Assembly: GCA_017483465.1 (NCBI GenBank)
Contig: JAFUWN010000078.1
Span: forward strand, 1-42,192
DNA from: Oscillospiraceae bacterium
GTDB lineage: Bacteria; Bacillota; Clostridia; Oscillospirales; Ruminococcaceae
Direction of reading: 5' to 3'
Length of the DNA: 42,192 bases
In this document: in pieces, positions 35,868-41,104 of the stretch
Layout of the letters: each line of letters opens with the position of its first letter
How positions within the stretch are numbered: the stretch's first letter is position 1
Made by a program: the position numbers and the translations under genes
Notes under the pieces: model-generated
What the model was told of the DNA's origin: nothing
Seen by the model: only the letters and a program-made list of their open reading frames with translations
Databases searched by the model: none

Positions 35868-35946
35868 ACAATGGCGTTTCGGACAGACAGGACAAGCACA
35901 GTTTTTTTATTCTGTGTATGATTCTGCACATCCGAAACGCCATTGT
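35868..35946 (-). promoter_or_regulatory. glnN leader: 16-bp terminator with a competing hexaloop hairpin
   Basis: On the minus-strand RNA, ACAATGGCGTTTCGGA (35931-35946) is perfectly complementary to TCCGAAACGCCATTGT (35868-35883). The stem is followed by TTTTATTTTT and ends just before the glnN ribosome site, so it looks like a premature terminator. The 5' arm can instead form CGAAAC-AATGGC-GTTTCG (35933-35950), a 6-bp stem with a six-base loop that has A at position 1 and G at position 4, as in ANTAR-protein targets. The 47-nt loop region also holds CACAG/CTGTG. The second ANTAR hairpin is not evident. Confidence 0.6.
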
Positions 35947-35958
35947 TTCGTTTGCGTG

Positions 35959-36004
35959 ATCTTGTTTACAAGATTATCATACACTAAAAAAACAGATTTG
36001 TCAA
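35959..36004 (-). promoter_or_regulatory. glnN promoter with a palindrome at the transcription start
   Basis: TTGACA (35999-36004), 17-bp spacer, TATGAT (35976-35981) on the minus strand. Directly downstream, ATCTTGTTTACAAGAT (35959-35974) is a perfect 7-2-7 palindrome covering the expected start site (about 35969), a position that suits a repressor. Confidence 0.75.
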
Positions 36005-36054
36005 GCGATTTTCTGAATTTCGTCAGTTTGTCAGAAAAACGGGTATGTCCTCTT

Positions 36055-36094
36055 AAAAAAACAAAGCAGAACATCCAGATTGCTTTTGTTTTTT
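36055..36094. terminator. Imperfect terminator-like hairpin between divergent promoters
   Basis: AAAACAAAGCA and TGCTTTTGTTTT pair with one bulged base and are flanked by A and T runs, so it could work on either strand. Neither neighbouring gene transcribes towards it from its own promoter, so it could insulate the region or end an unnoticed short RNA. Confidence 0.4.
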
Positions 36095-36176
36095 AAGAAA
36101 ATCAAATTTTTCAGGCATATTCTGTGTTCTGACAGAAAAAATATAACAAGTCAGAAGAAAATTTCCGGGAAACATC

Positions 36177-36205
36177 TTGACTTTTATCTATTTTCATGGT
36201 ATAAT
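36177..36205 (+). promoter_or_regulatory. Strong promoter of the 129-residue protein gene
   Basis: TTGACT (36177-36182), 17-bp spacer, TATAAT (36200-36205). Confidence 0.88.
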
Positions 36206-36278
36206 AATCACATACGTTGAGAATTTCTGTATTTTCTGACGTAAAATATATTTTTTTATTAAAAGGAGATTAAGGACT

Positions 36279-36668
36279 ATGGCTCTGAATCTGGACACAA
36301 TCGATATTTATGAATTCGATTATAATGGAAATTCCATTGTTGTGGAAAATTCCGAACTCAAAGCGACTATCACACTGAAAATCAACGGTGAAGTCAAGGC
36401 AGAAGCAAAAGGCATTAAAGCAGTTACCGGTGTCGGTGCTCTGGAAGCAAAGCTTCCCTCCGGTGAAATCGTAAATGCTGCTATTCAGAAAATCAAGCTC
36501 GGCGACAGCGAATGCAAAGTAACTGTCAACGGTACAGCAATCGCACTGAAGAAGCAGTCTCACGATAAAAAAGACCTGGGCGAAGATGCAGCAAAAGCTG
36601 TAAAATCTACTGCTGACAAGGCTGCCGATGCAGCTAAATCTGCTGTTGATAAAATCAAGAACAAGTAA
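36279..36668 (+). CDS. Unrecognised small protein with beta-rich head and Lys/Ala helical tail
   Basis: No family recognised. The 129-residue product has an N-terminal part rich in alternating beta-type residues (SIVVENSELKATITLKINGEV, residues 14-34; CKVTVNGTAIALKKQ) and no signal peptide. Residues about 97-129 are a Lys/Ala/Asp repeat (AAKAVKSTADKAADAAKSAVDKIKNK, from 104) like the amphipathic helices of LEA-type or DNA-compacting proteins. One Cys is present. A near-consensus promoter, a two-part ribosome site (AAAAGGAG and AAGGAC) and a strong terminator suggest a single abundant transcript. Functions such as stress protection or nucleoid binding would be guesses. Confidence 0.8.
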   Translation: MALNLDTIDIYEFDYNGNSIVVENSELKATITLKINGEVKAEAKGIKAVTGVGALEAKLPSGEIVNAAIQKIKLGDSECKVTVNGTAIALKKQSHDKKDLGEDAAKAVKSTADKAADAAKSAVDKIKNK

Positions 36669-36675
36669 TTAAAAT

Positions 36676-36712
36676 GCCGTCTGGAATTTCCATTTTCTGG
36701 ACGGCTTTTTTT
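36676..36712 (+). terminator. Terminator of the 129-residue protein gene
   Basis: GCCGTC-tggaa pairs with ttctg-GACGGC and is followed by seven Ts, 8 bp after the stop codon. Confidence 0.9.
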
Positions 36713-36721
36713 GATCTTATT

Positions 36722-37231
36722 TCAGGAACTGTGGTACATGACCTGCTCGATTGACTTTCCGTGCCGTGTGGCATAATAGGCAATACAGAAAGCAGCCATC
36801 GGCAGGAAACTCAGGCATAGCAATACAATCAGGCCGGAAACCGGCAGAGTCAGAGCAGAAATATCTGTACTGAACATATTGCAGATATTCAGGAACGGAG
36901 CACATAATAATTTATAGCTCCTGTAAAATTCCGGCTGAAATATATTCTGTTTTGCTAAGAATAATACTACCCAGCAGATCAGAAACGGCAGACTGCTCAG
37001 AAAACCAAGCCCGAAAACCTGAATTTTTTTCAGATTGCTGTGCTGTTTCCGGTGCGTTTCTGCAATGCTGTACCCTGCCTGACCGCATAATCCGGCTAAG
37101 ATACCGCATGTGCATACAGAACAGAGCATTCTCAATAACAGATGCCCTGAAAATGATAAAGTTAAATTAATAAAAAGTGTCAGAATTTCGGCAAGAATCA
37201 GCGTACCGAAAATTTTCAGAACAGATTTCAT
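36722..37231 (-). CDS. Unrecognised four-helix membrane protein
   Basis: A 169-residue integral membrane protein of no recognised family. Hydrophobic segments lie at about 4-25, 30-50, 68-92 and 125-155, joined by short loops; SIAETHRKQHSNLKKIQ between the second and third is a basic, probably cytoplasmic, loop. The tail is ATRHGKSIEQVMYHSS. ATG 37231 is chosen because AAAGGTG lies about 8 nt upstream; the ORF extends 13 codons further without a site. It is divergent from the ferritin-like gene, with only about 60 bp between the start codons, so the two may share control through the palindrome there. Confidence 0.75.
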   Translation of the reverse strand: MKSVLKIFGTLILAEILTLFINLTLSFSGHLLLRMLCSVCTCGILAGLCGQAGYSIAETHRKQHSNLKKIQVFGLGFLSSLPFLICWVVLFLAKQNIFQPEFYRSYKLLCAPFLNICNMFSTDISALTLPVSGLIVLLCLSFLPMAAFCIAYYATRHGKSIEQVMYHSS

Positions 37232-37246
37232 AAAAACACCTTTCTG

Positions 37247-37277
37247 TGGTATACTATTTCTGATTTCCAATCAGAAA
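37247..37277 (+). promoter_or_regulatory. Extended -10 promoter and 21-bp palindrome before the ferritin-like gene
   Basis: TGGTATACT (37247-37255) is an extended -10; the -35 is weak (TTCATA at 37227). Immediately downstream, TTTCTGATT (37257-37265) and AATCAGAAA (37269-37277) form a perfect 9-bp inverted repeat with 3 bp between. It overlaps the expected start and runs into the ribosome site, so it could be an operator or a translation-control hairpin. It may serve both divergent genes. Confidence 0.6.
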
Positions 37278-37292
37278 AGGAGTGTGCTGAAT

Positions 37293-37736
37293 ATGGAAGA
37301 AGAAATCACCAGTCCGGTCGAGAATGTTCTCAACGGCTATTATAAAAACGCCGCTGTCGGTGCATCGGCTATTACCAGTCTGCTCGATACGGTTTCAGAC
37401 AGAAATTTCCGGAAAGAATTATTTTATCAGCGTGATTACTATGAGAGTCAGAAACAGAATCTGACTGCTCAGATGGCTGATTTATATCAGATTCCCGTCA
37501 AACAGGGAACACTTGCGAAATTCTGGACAGATGTCACAATCCGTATGAAGAAATTAAAGGGTCTGGATGTCCATCAGGCTGCCAAACTTATGGTAGAAGG
37601 CACTAACATGGGCATGATCCAGCTGCATCAGGTCATCAATGAAAACCCGGATATTCCTGATGAAATCCGTCAGCAGGGGAAGAAAATTCTTTCTCATGAA
37701 CGGGAATATCTGGACAGAATTACCCCCTATCTGTAA
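37293..37736 (+). CDS. Small all-helical, ferritin-like protein of unknown function
   Basis: A 147-residue cytosolic protein, apparently a four-helix bundle (SPVENVLNGYYKNAAVGASAITSLL, residues 6-30; NFRKELFYQRDYYESQKQNL; GTLAKFWTDVTIRMKKLKGL; DVHQAAKLMVEGTNMGMIQLHQVI), with a final helix LSHEREYLDRITPYL. Glu and His residues spaced as in ferritin-like proteins (EGTNMGMIQLH and HEREYL) suggest a possible metal site, but no signature is decisive. ATG 37293 follows AAAAGGAG by 10 nt. A 38-codon gene starts 36 bp downstream on the same transcript. The function is not known; the fold is inferred from helical pattern only. Confidence 0.75.
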   Translation: MEEEITSPVENVLNGYYKNAAVGASAITSLLDTVSDRNFRKELFYQRDYYESQKQNLTAQMADLYQIPVKQGTLAKFWTDVTIRMKKLKGLDVHQAAKLMVEGTNMGMIQLHQVINENPDIPDEIRQQGKKILSHEREYLDRITPYL

Positions 37737-37772
37737 TATCTGAAATTATTTAAATAAAAGGAGAGATACCTC

Positions 37773-37889
37773 ATGTCCAATACCGAACCGCCCGTTAAGA
37801 TTTATATCCCCCGTCCATCCGATTCCGAACGTCTGGCAATTCTCGCCCAAAGCGATGCTCCTGTCAGAATTTACACACCGGCGAAATAA
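37773..37889 (+). CDS. 38-residue small protein with an internal repeat
   Basis: ATG 37773 to TAA 37887-37889, with AAAAGGAG about 10 nt upstream, 36 bp behind the ferritin-like gene. The product opens MSNTEPPVKIYIPRP and closes APVRIYTPAK, so PPVKIYIPRP and APVRIYTPAK are two copies of one motif joined by a short acidic-helical linker (SDSERLAILAQSD). Neither a signal peptide nor a membrane helix is present. The transcript terminator overlaps the last codons. The repeated motif, the ribosome site and the exact fit to the terminator support a real gene. No family is recognised. Confidence 0.65.
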   Translation: MSNTEPPVKIYIPRPSDSERLAILAQSDAPVRIYTPAK

Positions 37890-37900
37890 CGCCGGTTTTA
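37877..37900 (+). terminator. Terminator overlapping the stop of the 38-codon gene
   Basis: ACCGGCG (37877-37883) and CGCCGGT (37890-37896) form a 7-bp stem with a 6-nt loop that contains the stop codon, followed by TTTTAC-type sequence. Confidence 0.75.
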
Positions 37901-37955
37901 CTTATTTTCAAACTAATTTCGTGTTAGGAAGATAAATCAGAATTTATGAAATCTA

Positions 37956-38228
37956 TCACATATTTGATAGTTTGTATATTAGGCAAAGTCTTAAAATAAA
38001 TATCAATATAAGTTCAATTCCCATAATTGGGACAGTGCTTTCTTTAAATGAGTCCCAATATTTTCCATTCGCTTTTAAACGGATAGATGTTATTAAAGAC
38101 ATAGCAATGATTGAAACAACGAAGAAAATTCCTCCGTCCAAAATTCCATTACCATGAATAAAATCAAACATCATGACAGCGAATAAAAAATAGCAAACAA
38201 GAGTAATAAAAAACGATATATTTTTCAT
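37956..38228 (-). CDS. Small unrecognised membrane protein
   Basis: A 90-residue protein with three hydrophobic segments (about 5-23, 29-48 and 65-86) and a short basic loop (RLKANGKYWDSF) between the second and third. AAGGTGA lies about 10 nt before ATG 38228. It is more AT-rich than its neighbours. It lies 31 bp downstream of the Fur-family gene, on the same strand and without a clear terminator between, so it may be cotranscribed with it. No family recognised. Confidence 0.6.
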   Translation of the reverse strand: MKNISFFITLVCYFLFAVMMFDFIHGNGILDGGIFFVVSIIAMSLITSIRLKANGKYWDSFKESTVPIMGIELILIFILRLCLIYKLSNM

Positions 38229-38259
38229 ATCCTAACTTCACCTTAAATTCCGATTTCTC

Positions 38260-38697
38260 TTAGCTTTCTGTTTCCTGGCTTTTTTTCCGGCATTCCTCAC
38301 AGATACCATAGAGAACAGTCTTTGACTGATCAATCTGAAACCCATGATGCTCCAGAATATGAGCTTCCAGCTCGCAAAGATGCTCGCATGTGACATGATA
38401 TAATTTTTCGCACTGCATACATTTCAGATGAAAATGTCTGTGACACTCTTCGGCCGTATCGGGCAGATATTCATAACAAGCTCCTGTCCGGCTGTCAATC
38501 GTATATTTCCGGATTGTTCCGTCATTGACAAGCTGATCGAGCTGTCTGTAAATTGTCGCTGTGCCGACTGTGGTACCGTTCTGATTCAGATGATGTGATA
38601 TCTCCTGTGCTGTAATATGCTGACTCGGATGAGAAATCAGATATTGCAGAATTTTTTCTTTCTGTTTGGTTTTATAGCCTCCGCCGTTTTGCTTCAT
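38260..38697 (-). CDS. Fur-family transcriptional regulator
   Basis: A 145-residue metal-dependent repressor of the Fur/Zur/PerR group. The winged helix (about 10-80) contains ISHHLNQNGTTVGTATIYRQL, residues 33-53. The dimer domain has ECHRHFHLKCMQCEKLYHV, with structural zinc Cys pairs Cys93-Cys96 and Cys133-Cys136 (CEEC). His-rich residues around 85-90 and 111-118 provide the sensing site. Sequence does not clearly separate Zur, Fur and PerR; the double CxxC fits any of them. ATG 38697 follows AAAGGAG by 8 nt; the ORF extends 23 codons upstream through the promoter. A palindrome over its own -10 suggests autoregulation. Confidence 0.93.
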   Translation of the reverse strand: MKQNGGGYKTKQKEKILQYLISHPSQHITAQEISHHLNQNGTTVGTATIYRQLDQLVNDGTIRKYTIDSRTGACYEYLPDTAEECHRHFHLKCMQCEKLYHVTCEHLCELEAHILEHHGFQIDQSKTVLYGICEECRKKSQETES

Positions 38698-38728
38698 ACA
38701 GAAGTCTCCTTTCTTCAAAAAAATAAAT

Positions 38729-38766
38729 ACTATCTTGATTGTAACATAGTTTTTTCTGTTTGTCAA
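38729..38766 (-). promoter_or_regulatory. Promoter of the Fur-family gene with overlapping palindrome
   Basis: TTGACA (38761-38766), 17-bp spacer, TACAAT (38738-38743) on the minus strand. ACTATGTT and AAGATAGT (38743-38750 and 38729-38736 in minus order) form an inverted repeat with 7 of 8 matches and a 6-bp centre that contains the -10, so a bound repressor would block the polymerase. Confidence 0.7.
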
Positions 38767-38769
38767 GAA

Positions 38770-38795
38770 AAAATCCCCTGAACACAGGGGATTTT
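38770..38795 (-). terminator. Terminator of the Ig-like/dockerin gene
   Basis: AAAATCCCCTG and CAGGGGATTTT form an 11-bp stem with a 4-nt loop and T-run. It is nearly the same sequence as the terminator at 40466-40491. Confidence 0.92.
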
Positions 38796-38808
38796 CTGTT
38801 AAAATCTG

Positions 38809-40395
38809 TTATTCCAGAGCCGTAACAAGTCCGACAATATATTTCATAATCGTCAGAGAATCCACGGAATCCGGTACATTATTCTTGTTTACATCAGCGG
38901 CCTTGATCTGTTCGGCTGACAGATTTTCTTTTCCGAGTACTGCTCTGTTAATGACAATCACATCCAGAATATTAATATTTCCGTCAAGATTTGCATCTCC
39001 GAGAAGCGATTCTGCCGAAGTAACGGTAATCTTTACAGAAATTGTCTTTCCGTTGTCGAGCATGGCATAAATATCAGCTATTCCGGCCTTGATTCCGGTA
39101 AGAGTTCCGTCAGCGGAAATATCAGCAATTTCCGTATCAGAAGACACCCATGTCACAGAGCCGTCATAACCGGAAATGCTCAGAACGGTGCTTTTTCCCT
39201 CCTGAATTGTCTGCTGTGCAGAGATTTCCGGCTGCTCTGAGGCCTTAACCGTAACTGTACAGGAAACTGTGACATCTCCGGCTTTTGCAGTAATTTCCGC
39301 TGTTCCGGCTGATACGGCTGTGATGATGCCGACTTCGTCTACTGTGACAACACTTTCATCGGAAGAACTCCATACAGCAATTTGATTATAGGCCAGATGA
39401 TTATTTTCCGAATATAATCCCAGCTGATATTGTGAACCTTTTTCGAGATTTAATTCTGTCTGATCAAGAGAATAATCATAGCTGACTTCGACAGGTGTTT
39501 CTACTCGCTGATCTCCGCAGACTGCATAGATGACAGCCGAGCCGTTTCCGACTGCTGTGACAACGCCGTCCTTGACAGTCGCAACCTTGGTATTGCTGGA
39601 GAGCCAGACAATATCTCCGTCATAATTGACATGGAGCGTAGCAGTTTCCGTATATTCTGTGAGTTTCAAGGACTGTTTTTCCTGTTCAGTTTCGGATTCT
39701 GCGATTGTTTCAGTTTCGATTTCTGTTTCAGTTACAAGTTCAGAATCAATGACTTCTACATTAAAAGTACCTGTACATCTGGAAAATTCTGATTTATCAG
39801 AATTAACAGAAATTGTAATAGGATAAATACCTGTTTTTTGATTATCGAATGCTGCCGTATCAATACGAAATTTGTAATCTGAATAAAAATTATCATCAAG
39901 TTCTGCCAGATCATATAAAGCCTTAGGAGTATAGGGACTTTCATTAGGGGCAATTGCTTTCACATACAATCCTGTCCAGTCAAGTTCTTCTCCGATATAA
40001 TAGGTAAGTTTTTGCGGAGGTGTCATCTCGAAAGCATTTTCTACTACTTGAATAGATACTTTTGCTGTCTGACCGTCATCTCCGGAAACAGTAATAGTAG
40101 CATTTCCCGGAGAAACTGCGATCAGATTGCCTTTTACAACATCAGGATCAGAAGATTCAAAACTCCAGCATCCCCAGCCATCACATACTCCCATCACAAT
40201 ACGTCCTGTATCTCCTACAGCCATTACTCCGGGATAAGAAGCAATTTCAAGCGGAGGATGCGACTCCATTACAGTTTCTTCATAGGTTTCATAAGCTTTG
40301 CAGACAGTTTGCTCCTGCGGATGAATTAGATATAATCCGCTGACTGCCAGCAGACAAAACCCGGAAAGCATTGCTGTCTGATACAAAATTTTCAT
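38809..40395 (-). CDS. Secreted multi-Ig-like-domain protein with C-terminal dockerin
   Basis: A 528-residue exported protein. The N-terminus has a hydrophobic signal (1-25). About five beta-sandwich modules follow: bacterial Ig-like (Big_2-type) domains at about 50-118, 240-310, 312-388 and 390-462, recognised by repeated WSSSD(ES)VVTVD and GxITAVSAGTAEITA patterns, and a Big_3-like module at about 118-215. A Glu/Thr linker (216-238, TETEIETETIAESETE) lies between. The C-terminus is a type I dockerin (about 463-528: LLGDANLDGNINILDVIVIN and ADVNKNNVPDSVDSLTIMKY). Docking to a cohesin-bearing scaffold is expected; there is no catalytic domain, so it may be structural or adhesive. AAGGAG lies 8 nt before the ATG. 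No cohesin is in the window. Confidence 0.92.
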   Translation of the reverse strand: MKILYQTAMLSGFCLLAVSGLYLIHPQEQTVCKAYETYEETVMESHPPLEIASYPGVMAVGDTGRIVMGVCDGWGCWSFESSDPDVVKGNLIAVSPGNATITVSGDDGQTAKVSIQVVENAFEMTPPQKLTYYIGEELDWTGLYVKAIAPNESPYTPKALYDLAELDDNFYSDYKFRIDTAAFDNQKTGIYPITISVNSDKSEFSRCTGTFNVEVIDSELVTETEIETETIAESETEQEKQSLKLTEYTETATLHVNYDGDIVWLSSNTKVATVKDGVVTAVGNGSAVIYAVCGDQRVETPVEVSYDYSLDQTELNLEKGSQYQLGLYSENNHLAYNQIAVWSSSDESVVTVDEVGIITAVSAGTAEITAKAGDVTVSCTVTVKASEQPEISAQQTIQEGKSTVLSISGYDGSVTWVSSDTEIADISADGTLTGIKAGIADIYAMLDNGKTISVKITVTSAESLLGDANLDGNINILDVIVINRAVLGKENLSAEQIKAADVNKNNVPDSVDSLTIMKYIVGLVTALE

Positions 40396-40433
40396 ACAAA
40401 CTTCTCCTTAAACTCAAAACGATATTTTACTTA

Positions 40434-40462
40434 ATTATAGCATAAGAAGCAAAATTTGTCAA
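40434..40462 (-). promoter_or_regulatory. Full-consensus promoter of the Ig-like/dockerin gene
   Basis: TTGACA (40457-40462), 17-bp spacer ending TGC, TATAAT (40434-40439) on the minus strand, immediately behind the terminator of the previous gene. Confidence 0.9.
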
Positions 40463-40465
40463 TAA

Positions 40466-40491
40466 AAAATCCCCTGAAAACAGGGGATTTT
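40466..40491 (-). terminator. Terminator of the zinc-ribbon protein gene
   Basis: AAAATCCCCTG and CAGGGGATTTT with an AAAA loop; T-run on the minus strand. Confidence 0.92.
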
Positions 40492-40502
40492 GAAATATCA
40501 GA

Positions 40503-40955
40503 TTAATAGCTCTTGATGCTGTCGGCACTGAAGAAGCTGTCGCTTTCGGTGAAATAATCATTGGTCTCCATCTGATTGCCGAATTCTTCCTCATCGTCAT
40601 CATCGAGCAGCTTGGCACCGCACACGCTGCAGAACTGGAATTTCTGATCAACTTCGGCATCGCACTTAGGACAGATCTTACAGCCACGGATGCTGTTAAG
40701 TTCTTTTCTCATCTGCATGATTCTTTTTCTTCTGGTATCCACGTCATCGCAGAGGACTTTCAGGACAGCACGGTCTTCGTCGGGATTTTTATAATATTTC
40801 TTGCCGATGTCTGCAAACACTTCTACGATACGTTCTTCCTCATAAAGAATCTTTCTTTTGAGATTGTTGACTTCTGCGGCATTCTTTGCATTTTCGCTGA
40901 CACCTCGGGTAGCATTATCGAACACACCGCCGATTGTCTCAAAGATATTTGGCAT
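40503..40955 (-). CDS. Zinc-ribbon protein with helical N-terminal region
   Basis: A 150-residue cytosolic protein of no named function. Residues about 18-95 are charged and helical, likely coiled coil (AAEVNNLKRKILYEEERIVEVF, positions 27-48; DVDTRRKRIMQMRKELNSIRG). They are followed by a four-Cys zinc ribbon (CPKCDAEV and CSVCGAKL, about 95-116) and a very acidic tail (DDDDEEEFGNQ). ATG 40955 is chosen because AGGAG lies 8 nt upstream; a GTG nine bases earlier overlaps that site. The arrangement resembles small zinc-ribbon proteins of Clostridia that bind partner proteins or RNA, but the role is unknown. It has its own promoter and terminator. Confidence 0.8.
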   Translation of the reverse strand: MPNIFETIGGVFDNATRGVSENAKNAAEVNNLKRKILYEEERIVEVFADIGKKYYKNPDEDRAVLKVLCDDVDTRRKRIMQMRKELNSIRGCKICPKCDAEVDQKFQFCSVCGAKLLDDDDEEEFGNQMETNDYFTESDSFFSADSIKSY

Positions 40956-40987
40956 AATACTCACTCCTGTAATAAAAATTAATTTGG

Positions 40988-41059
40988 ACTGATATATTGC
41001 AATATCAGTATCAAGATTGCTGTTACTTATATTTTATCATAAATCACAATAGTTGTCAA
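40988..41059 (-). promoter_or_regulatory. Promoter and leader hairpin of the zinc-ribbon gene
   Basis: TTGACA (41054-41059), 17-bp spacer, TAAAAT (41031-41036) on the minus strand. The leader contains a perfect 8-bp hairpin ACTGATAT/ATATCAGT (40988-41009) with a 6-nt loop. Confidence 0.8.
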
Positions 41060-41104
41060 GAGATTTCAAAAATTTTTTATGCTTCATACAAGAGAAAAGA
41101 GCAT

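Larger units (their letters stand above)
35842..36278. other. Divergent intergenic region between glnN and the 129-residue protein gene
   Basis: 437 bp. The left part is the glnN leader, operator-like palindrome and promoter (to 36004). The middle (36005-36170) carries an imperfect hairpin at 36055-36094 and no ORF with a ribosome site. The right part is a strong promoter (36177-36205) and a 70-nt leader for the plus-strand gene. Confidence 0.6.

Noticed and set aside
35842-35943. In-frame upstream extension of glnN to ATG 35943, or an upstream leader peptide
   Set aside because: It has no ribosome site, reads through the terminator stem and the real ribosome site, and the normal GSIII start ([12 protein letters not shown]) is at 35841.
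36055-36094. Small RNA gene between the glnN and 129-residue protein promoters
   Set aside because: There is a terminator-like hairpin but no promoter pointing at it at a suitable distance; kept only as a possible insulator.
38770-40491. Two near-identical AAAATCCCCTG/CAGGGGATTTT hairpins flanking the Ig-like/dockerin gene as mobile-element ends
   Set aside because: Each sits just after a stop codon with a T-run, and similar hairpins end other genes; they are ordinary terminators of shared composition, and the enclosed gene has no transposase.
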